Below, one piece after another: positions 57,812-64,000 of a DNA stretch of 64,000 bases. Below the pieces are notes generated by a model. That model ran no database searches, was not told the DNA's origin, and saw only the letters and a program-made list of their open reading frames with translations. The DNA comes from Muscardinus avellanarius (lineage: Eukaryota > Chordata > Mammalia > Rodentia > Gliridae), in assembly GCA_963383645.1 (NCBI GenBank), contig OY726572.1, positions 66,588,738 through 66,652,737 of the forward strand, written 5' to 3'. The position numbers were made by a program, and so were the translations under genes. Numbering within the stretch: the stretch's first letter is position 1; each line of letters opens with the position of its first letter.

Positions 57812-58385
57812 GGGAGCATACACTCCTTGAGCCATGGGTGACAGTGAAAGCCATGTTAGAGGGACATTTACATGGCCCTTCGGTCAGAGGCCACTCTGGA
57901 GTGGGTGTGGATACAGCGCGGATTTGTATGCAAAGCCTTTATGGGCTCTCTATTTGCTCTTTTGAGTGGTTTCTGTTGTTCTAAGTGCTGGGTCCAAGAA
58001 AACAGAAGCACAGGCATCAGGTTTAAAAGGATGGCATGTCCGGAGACTGTGTCGTTGTCATCCCCTTCTTTGGGGCTCTGGTCACCGGGATACCTCATAG
58101 CCTGGGAAACCAGGCCATACTCCTCCTCTGCATCAACCACACGGGAAGTGCAGAGATGTGATTTGGCTGCAGTGTGCAGCTAGAAGTGTGACCCAAAGGG
58201 GACCTCCTGATGGAATGTTTGAAGCTCTCATAAAAGTTAAGGATAATCTTAGAAGCCTTTGCCCTGCAGGCTTTTAGCAAGTCTCTTGTCTGTTAGTGGC
58301 TGGTAACCCCCTCTCCACCTGAGAATTAACTTAGGTTCTGGGAAATGAAATTGGGAACAGTCAGAGGTGAACCCTTCAGCCACTT
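57812..58385. other. Unique sequence, no feature identified
   Basis: Frames overlap on both strands; no repeat recognised. Confidence 0.4.
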
Positions 58386-58580
58386 TTATGCCTGCAAATC
58401 TCAGTACTTGGGAGGCTGAGACATGAGGATTGGAGGTTCGAGGCCAGCCTGAACAACTTGGAAAAGCTCTCAGTAACTTAGCAAGATCCCTTTCAAAATA
58501 AATATTAAAAATGCTAGGGGCATAGCTCAGGGGTAGAATGCCCCTGGGTTCAGACCCCAATACCAAATTAAAGAAAAATA
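58386..58580 (+). mobile_element. Older B1-dID-type SINE
   Basis: The head is truncated or diverged ('atgcctgcaaatctcagtac'). The right half keeps 'ggggcatagctcaggggtag' and 'tcagaccccaatacc'. Confidence 0.85.
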
Positions 58581-58652
58581 ATTAAAATCACAGTTATTCC
58601 TATAGTAGATAGCACTCTGTATTCCAGGCACTGTTCTAAATGCTCTTCCCCA

Positions 58653-58870
58653 GCCAGGCGTGGTGGCGCACGCTTGTAATCCCCGTGCTTGGGAGGCTGA
58701 GACAGGAGGATCTCGCAGGTTCAAAGCCAGCCTCAGCTACTTAGTGAGGCTCTCAGCAACTTAGTGAGACCCTGTTTCCAAATAAAATAGAAAAAAGGTC
58801 TGGGAGTATAGCCCGGAGGTAGAAAGCCTCTGGCTCCCACCCCCAGTACTACCAAAATAAATAAATAAAT
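58653..58870 (+). mobile_element. B1-dID-type SINE with (AAAT)n tail
   Basis: 'ccaggcgtggtggcgcacgc' to 'cacccccagtactacc', then (AAAT)n. Near-identical flanks 'aaatgctcttccc' and 'aaatactcttccc' are the target duplication. Confidence 0.93.
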
Positions 58871-59012
58871 AAATACTCTTCCCACTTCAACCCATGCAAC
58901 TCTAACACAGTTCTATAAGGTAGATCCCCATCCTACAGTTAAGGAAACTAAAAAGAAAAGTCAAAAAACTGGTCCTCAAGCCCATGGCAAAGAAGCGCCA
59001 GGGCTGGGATTT

Positions 59013-59211
59013 GTTGTTTGTTTGTTTGTTTGTTTTGGGGTGGTACTGGGGTTCCTGGAAGCCCTTCTATATCCGGGCTACACTCCCAGACCTATTTTTT
59101 TTTTTGAAACAGGGTCTCTTAAGCCAGCACGGCTGGCTTCGAACCTGCACGATCCTCCTGTCTCCGCCTCCCAAGCGCGGGGATTACAAGCGTGCCCCAC
59201 CACGCCCGGCT
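59013..59211 (-). mobile_element. Young B1-dID SINE (short-centre subfamily)
   Basis: Exact 16-bp duplication gccagggctgggattt at 58997-59012 and 59212-59227. Diagnostic 'gttcctggaagcccttctat' block, (GTTT)n tail and many CpGs. Confidence 0.94.
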
Positions 59212-59539
59212 GCCAGGGCTGGGATTTGAACCCATCTTCCTAAGCTCCCTACAAAACTGCCTGTCTTCCACTTTGACCTCTGCAGCTTTTCCCAGGAATC
59301 CTTCATGTTCCCAGATCTGTGCAGCCAAACAGAACAGAATTTAACACAAAATCAACATCTACAGTGACTTCATGAACATCTGAGGGTGCCAGAAGGTATC
59401 TAAATACACGATGAAGTTGGGCATAGAAAAAACCGAGGGGGGATTCCCCAATTTCTAAATGTGGGCCCAGTATTGAGGAGATAGAAAGGAAATAGGCAGA
59501 TAGGGAAAAGGCCTTGGTAGAAAAAAGTTTTCCTGAGGG

Positions 59540-60385
59540 GCGATGCCTGAAATTCCAAAGGCTCAGGAGATAAGAAGGCCAGAGCTTCACAAAGCCATCC
59601 TGAGTTTCCTAATTAACAAACCCACCGAGAGCAAGTCTGGCATTCCTGAAAGGAGACCCTTCAAAGAACTTGCAAATGTCCTATGCAAATTCTCCTTGGA
59701 ATCTCAAAGTCACCCTAACCACAAAGGGACTTGCAAGCGGTCAGGCATTGGCCAGTCAGATGGCAAAAGTGGGGACTTCCCGCTCGGGACTCCCTCCCCT
59801 TTTGGGGAGCTGTTCTCTCTCTCTCGCAGGTCAGGTCGTGTTGGCCCTGAGGGAAGGCAGAGTGCATCTGAGGGCACGTGGCTTGGGTGACTCTCGAGTA
59901 GTGACCTGAAGGCCTCTGCTGGACATCATGGCTGACCAGGCCCCTAGGGGTGACCTGTACCTCTTTTCTGGCAGATCGTGTGGACTCTGGGAGAAAGTAG
60001 TTTGCAACTGATGGGCACTTGGCTAGGGCGACACTCGGGTAGTGACCCTGAAGGCAGCTACTGGACCCTGGAGTTCCGACCACCCCTATGGGGTGTTCGG
60101 CCACTTTTCTCTATTCCCTTCTGGCAGATCGCGTGGACTCTGGAAGAAAGCAGCCTACACCTGAAGGCAATTCGGCTTGGGCTACTCTCAAGTATTGTCC
60201 TGAAGGCAGCTGCTGGACCCAGAGTTCCAGCCCTTTTTGGGGGTGTTCAGCCACCCTTGCCCCATTCCCTGCTGCTTCCAATAAACCTTTTACTCCCCTT
60301 CCTGAGGTCTGCGGGTGTCATTCTTCGCACACCGTAGACAAGAACTCGCCGGGTTTTCTCTCAAGAAAACCCCGTTTCAGTATCT
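59540..60385 (+). mobile_element. Endogenous-retrovirus-type solo LTR with internal repeats
   Basis: About 0.85 kb. It has a U3-like part, a C/T-rich stretch (ctgttctctctctctcgcag), three ~150-bp internal repeats (59825-60273), then AATAAA in 'gcttccaataaaccttttac' near 60280. A short U5-like end follows, with 'gaggtctgcgggtgtcattc' and 'ctcaagaaaaccccgtttca'. The poly(A) signal, length and ordering fit a gammaretrovirus-like (class I) LTR. I see no primer-binding site, gag or pol beside it, and no clear target duplication, so the outer limits are approximate. Confidence 0.68.
59825..60273 (+). repeat. Three tandem ~150-bp units within the LTR
   Basis: Units start at about 59825 (gcaggtcaggtcgtgttggc), 59972 (gcagatcgtgtggactctgg) and 60124 (gcagatcgcgtggactctgg). 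Units 2 and 3 are clearly the closest pair. Shared internal words are 'ggcttggg', 'actctc.agta' and 'ctgaaggcagct.ctggacc'. Confidence 0.8.
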
Positions 60386-60427
60386 GGTAGAGGGTTGAAC
60401 ATTGAGGACCGAGACTTTCCGTAAAGG

Positions 60428-60475
60428 GGTGTGTGTGTGTGTGTTTGTGTGTGTGCGCGCACGTGCGCGTGCACG
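60428..60475. repeat. Alternating purine-pyrimidine tract (GT)n/(GC)n
   Basis: About 48 bp of nearly strict alternation (gtgtgtgtgcgcgcacgtgc), a sequence type prone to left-handed Z-DNA. Confidence 0.88.
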
Positions 60476-62756
60476 CTGCCAGGCTCATGTTCAAGGCCAT
60501 GAAGACCCCAGAGGTATCTTAGTTGAGGAGTAAGGAGGGGACCTGGCCAGACCTGAAGTCTAGGAGAATGTTAGATGTCACCCAGACAGCTTCAAACAGG
60601 AGCGGCTATGGGGCAGATTAGGGGTGAACGCTATTGTCCATAAACCAGGTGACTGACTGTGGCCACTTCTGCAAGAGAGTTCATCAGGCCGGTGGGAAGG
60701 GTACCACGGTACCATGTTCTTGGGTTGACACAATAGCCCATCTCAGATCAACTTAAGGCAAACAGATGACAAAGAGCCTTCAGGCGTGCTTGGTCTGGAC
60801 AGCTTTGGCCCAGTCTGTTCTTGGCTCTCTGGCTGCCAGCCACCTTGGGGCTGCAGGCCTTGGGAGATGCATCAGATTTAATGTTGGCTCCTCCACCCTC
60901 AAGACACCACTGTCAACTTTTCAAATGTGAACACCTTTGAAGAGTGAAATAAGCCAGCCATGCATCTGGCTGTCGCTCACACAACCAGTAAAGCATTTGC
61001 TGCGCTGCAGACAAGGAGTTCGTGTGGGGGACAACGAGGGGAAACTGGGCCAAGGCATAGGGGCAGGCTTTCTGCCAGAGGACTCCAGAACCTACTTGTC
61101 AATGGAATTTCCACTCCCATCCTGGGAGAACGGCGCACACGGGGCATGATTAGCTCACCTGTTTTAACAATCCCGATGTTTCCCCAGCTCAGAAATCACA
61201 GCTGGGCTGGTCCCCGGCGGGTGGGTGAGTGCGGGCAGGAGGGTGTTTGTGGTGGGCGGAGGCCCATCCTTTCTCCGGTGGAGAAAGCCATTTATGACCT
61301 CACGGGATGAAAGGAACCAACCCAGGCCGCTGAGCTGTTATTATAACAATTACCAAGACCTATCACCTCCCTTTGGGAAATGTCCCCTTTCAAGTTGCAG
61401 TGCCCCAGTATACCCTGGCTCACAGTTACTCACAATCATTACTTTGTGCCCAGGGCAACTTATTAATGCTTTCTTTCCTACGTGGATGGATGTAATCCTG
61501 TTTAAAGGGCTGAAGTTTGCAAGGGGCTCATTAAAGCCACTGCGCCATGGCGGTGAGGGGCGTGTGTGCACGGGCGCAGTGCTCCTCGGTCCATCCCGTG
61601 CCCCCCAGCTCGCCCTGGTGATTACTGTGCCAACGTCAGGAGGTGTGGATGGCTTTGATCCTGCTCATCCTCTCTGCTCCTGAGCTAGGAGGAGGACTAG
61701 GGGAATGCTTTCCCAATTTTATTTCTCCTGCTGGTGACTCACCCCTACCACACCCAGCTGCAGAAGCCTCTTAACACCGGGGCTCAGGGCTCCAGGGACC
61801 CTAATTTCTTCTAGAAGTTGATTCAGGGCCAGAGGGTTTTTTCTTCTTGGATCCAAGGCTGCTTAGAGAAGATCCCATATCCCTATCTCAGCCCCACTGG
61901 ACTGTCCCCACTGCCTTGGCTCAGTGCGGGAGGGGGAAATCTCAATGGATTCTTGGGAAGCTGCAGGAAGCTTAGGAAACACCTATTACATCCACATGTT
62001 TTATTTATCTTATGGAAGGAGACACCACAACTCAGAAAGGTGGCTGCCTCGCCCCAGGGCACATAACAGCAGAGTCAGGTAGAAATCCAGGGTCCCATTC
62101 TGCGAGATCAAAAGGCATCTATAAGCTTGTGCAATTGCTTAGAAGGCTACCTGTGCTTTGCTTAAAAGTGTTTTTGAAAGTGTATTGTGTTTTTAAAAGT
62201 GTATTGGATCCTTTGGGACTCAGCCATTTAAGCCTCATGCCTACACTAAGAAGTTGGTATGAAAATTAACCCCATTTTAAAGATGAGCAAACTAAGCCCC
62301 AGAGAGCCACGTGGTCAGGGTTGCTCCTCTAGAAGGTGGTGGAGCCAGAACTCAAGCCCAGAGGGCCGAGGCCCGCTCTCTGCACTGTCACTAAGCTCCC
62401 AGCTCTTTGTGTCCAGTGGTGGCAAACCACTCTTTCCAGGAGATTTCTTGCATCTCAGACCCCCCACACACACACACACACCTGTAGTGAGAATTGAATT
62501 ACTCACTTTGGACCTGGAAGCACTCTTTGTGGGCCCCCAGGGAACCCTTCTATTGGACTGGACGTGAGCTTTGGAGGATGGATGGGCAGGGCTGGCTGTG
62601 GCTCTCGACCCCCTAGAACCAGACAAAGTGTTTCAGACAGTGTTTTGTTTAAAGTGATGCTCATGGCAGTGTTGAACTGGGGACACAAAAGCAGACCCTG
62701 CCTACCCTCCTGTCTCAAATTGTCTTCTCCAATTCACCTCCCACACACTTTCAGAT
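60476..62756. other. Unique sequence with conserved-looking blocks, no gene confirmed
   Basis: 61270-61560 is non-repetitive and of balanced composition, with words such as 'gctgttattataacaattac' and 'tttgcaaggggctcattaaa'. It could be a conserved non-coding element. 62463-62482 is an (AC)n run. 62230-62310 has MIR-like words ('ttaaccccattttaaagatg'). Confidence 0.42.
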
Positions 62757-62976
62757 TTTTTTTTTTTTGGTAGCATTAGAGATTGAAACCCAGAGGCATT
62801 CAACCTCTGAGCCATACCCACAGCCCCATTTTTTATTTCTTATTTGGAAACAGGGTCTTGCTCTGTTACTGAGAGTCTCACTAAATTGCTGAGTCTGGCT
62901 TTGAACCTGAGACTTTCCTATCTCAGCCTCCCTAGTAGTGGGATTATAGGTGTGCACCACCACCACTCCTGGCTGG
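62757..62976 (-). mobile_element. Older B1-dID-type SINE
   Basis: Poly-T tail, 'cattagagattgaaacccag', 'gaaacagggtcttgctctgt', head 'gtgtgcaccaccaccactcc'. Diverged. Confidence 0.87.
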
Positions 62977-63293
62977 CCTTTTTTTTTTTTTCCTTCTGTC
63001 CTCATAAAGGCAAGAAGGTAGCTTGGTCATCTTTCCACTCTGATGGGCTTACCTGGCTTCTCAGGAGGGTTAAGACCAGCAGCTGCTGACCTACCTGGTC
63101 CAGGCCCACAGCTTCTGCCCATGTGGAGTCTAGAAGCTTCCATCTCCTGCAGATATTGAGGGTGTCCTTGTCTCAGATCTGGAGATGGAGGTACAGTGGG
63201 GGCCCATGGTTGGAAGGAAGGTGTTGGCAAGGCCTAATAGCAGAGGAATAAAGACAAGTTTAATGAAAGGTGGGCAAGAAGAAGAGAGAGGAG
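62977..63293. other. Unique sequence, no feature identified
   Basis: No repeat or gene recognised. Confidence 0.4.
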
Positions 63294-63489
63294 ACGGGTG
63301 TGGTGGCGTACGCTTCTAATCCCAGCATTTGGGAGACAGAGACATGATGATCGTGGTTCGCAGACAGCCTCATCTACTTAGTGAGGCTCTTTACAACTCA
63401 GTAAGACTCTGTTTCAAAATAAAGAATAAAAAATAGGGCTGAGATATAGCTCGGAGGTAGAATGCCCTTGGGTTCCATTCCCAGTACCG
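63294..63489 (+). mobile_element. B1-dID-type SINE with (GGA)n tail
   Basis: 'gacgggtgtggtggcgtacg', 'gactctgtttcaaaataaag', 'ttccattcccagtaccgc'. The tail runs into the purine tract. Confidence 0.92.
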
Positions 63490-63830
63490 CAATAGAAGGA
63501 GAAGGAGGAGGAAGAGGAGGAGGAGGAGGAGGAGGAGGAGGAGGAGGAGGAGGAGGAGGAGGAGGAGGAAGGAGAAGGAGAAGGAGGAGAAGAGGAAGAA
63601 GAAGAGAGATCCTGGTGGGCGGGAGAAGGGGCAGTCACTGGCAGGAATATGAGATGAAAAGAGAGAGAGGAGAAAGGGGCAGGGTGGGAGGTATTCATAA
63701 TCAGGAAGACAGACATGGAGGCAGGAAGGTGGGAGGAGCAGAGGAGGAGGAAGAGGCAGAAGAAGAGATAGAAGGAAAAGAAAGAATGGTAGAGGAAGAA
63801 AAAGCAGGTAGAGAGGACCACAGGGTTCTG
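63490..63830. repeat. (GGA)n microsatellite and long purine-rich tract
   Basis: About 120 bp of nearly pure GGA/GAA followed by about 200 bp of strongly purine-biased sequence. Poly-Gly, poly-Ser and poly-Leu frames across it are microsatellite translations. Confidence 0.94.
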
Positions 63831-64000
63831 AGGAAGGGGCGGGGTGGACAAAGGAGTGGGTGGGACTGATTTCTTGCACCCTAGGCTTGACCTAGGGTGT
63901 AGCCAGGGAAAAGCAGGGCAGAGAGTGGGTGAGAGAGGGAGGCAGCAGATGGCCTTCCTGGGCAGCCAGAGACAGAGCGGAAGGAGAAATGAAGAGGGGA

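Noticed and set aside
63391..63879. Poly-Leu, poly-Ser and poly-Gly frames
   Set aside because: Translations of the (GGA)n tract and the adjoining SINE.
1..64000. CRISPR arrays, bacterial operons or phage-like systems
   Set aside because: The repeat content is wholly mammalian and the few tandem arrays are microsatellites, minisatellites or LTR repeats; there is no direct-repeat/spacer pattern.

Overview
This is mammalian nuclear DNA with no gene whose product I recognise. I found no tRNA or rRNA gene, no CRISPR array and no convincing multi-exon protein gene. The long open frames are chance frames in GC-rich DNA, translated microsatellites or pieces of retrotransposons. The source is very probably a squirrel-family rodent (Sciuridae: ground squirrel, marmot or tree squirrel). 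The dominant SINE is a dimer with a 7SL-derived B1-like left half (the 'gccgggcgtggtggcgcacg' type) and an ID-like right half, matching the B1-dID SINEs of squirrel-like rodents. There are also ID-type sequences, L1 tails ending in 'gtgcaccaataaaa' and MaLR LTRs, and no Alu or mouse B2.

Layout. 1-7.0 kb: GC-rich, mostly unique DNA with SINEs, a degenerate minisatellite, an old DNA-transposon remnant, a small coding-like block at 5.5-5.7 kb and a CA repeat. 7.2-11.5 kb: an old antisense L1 carrying four SINEs. 11.5-22.3 kb: L2 pieces, two MaLR LTRs, an L1 tail, a tiny retrocopy with target duplications, and a long ancient repeat at 19.3-20.2 kb. 22.3-25.6 kb: a three-layer nest, MIR broken by a SINE broken by a full-length ORF1-only LINE (element A, minus strand). 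26.6-30 kb: sense L1 pieces, including a twin-primed L1 and a (TGGTA)n tract. 30-38.3 kb: mostly unique or old DNA with MIR, L2, MER5A, MaLR and a long CT tract. 38.3-43.9 kb: two more ORF1-only LINEs, B (plus) and C (minus), tail to tail. 43.9-49.2 kb: old antisense L1 broken by many SINEs. 49-64 kb: GC-rich, mostly unique DNA with SINEs, a MaLR LTR, an ERV-type LTR with three internal ~150-bp repeats, and purine-rich tracts.

The most interesting content is the family formed by A, B and C. Each has a GC-rich L1-type 5'UTR, an L1 ORF1 (coiled coil, RRM, C-terminal domain), no sense-strand ORF2, about 0.6 kb of older L1 ORF2 in ANTISENSE orientation, and an L1 3' end with AATAAA and a poly(A) tail. 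A and B are bounded by target-site duplications, so the chimaera itself retrotransposes. It resembles the known 'half-L1' (HAL1) class, but the antisense insert is a distinctive feature. B and C share a frameshift and a nonsense codon in ORF1, which suggests that a source with a defective ORF1 was still copied, with enzymes supplied in trans by L1.
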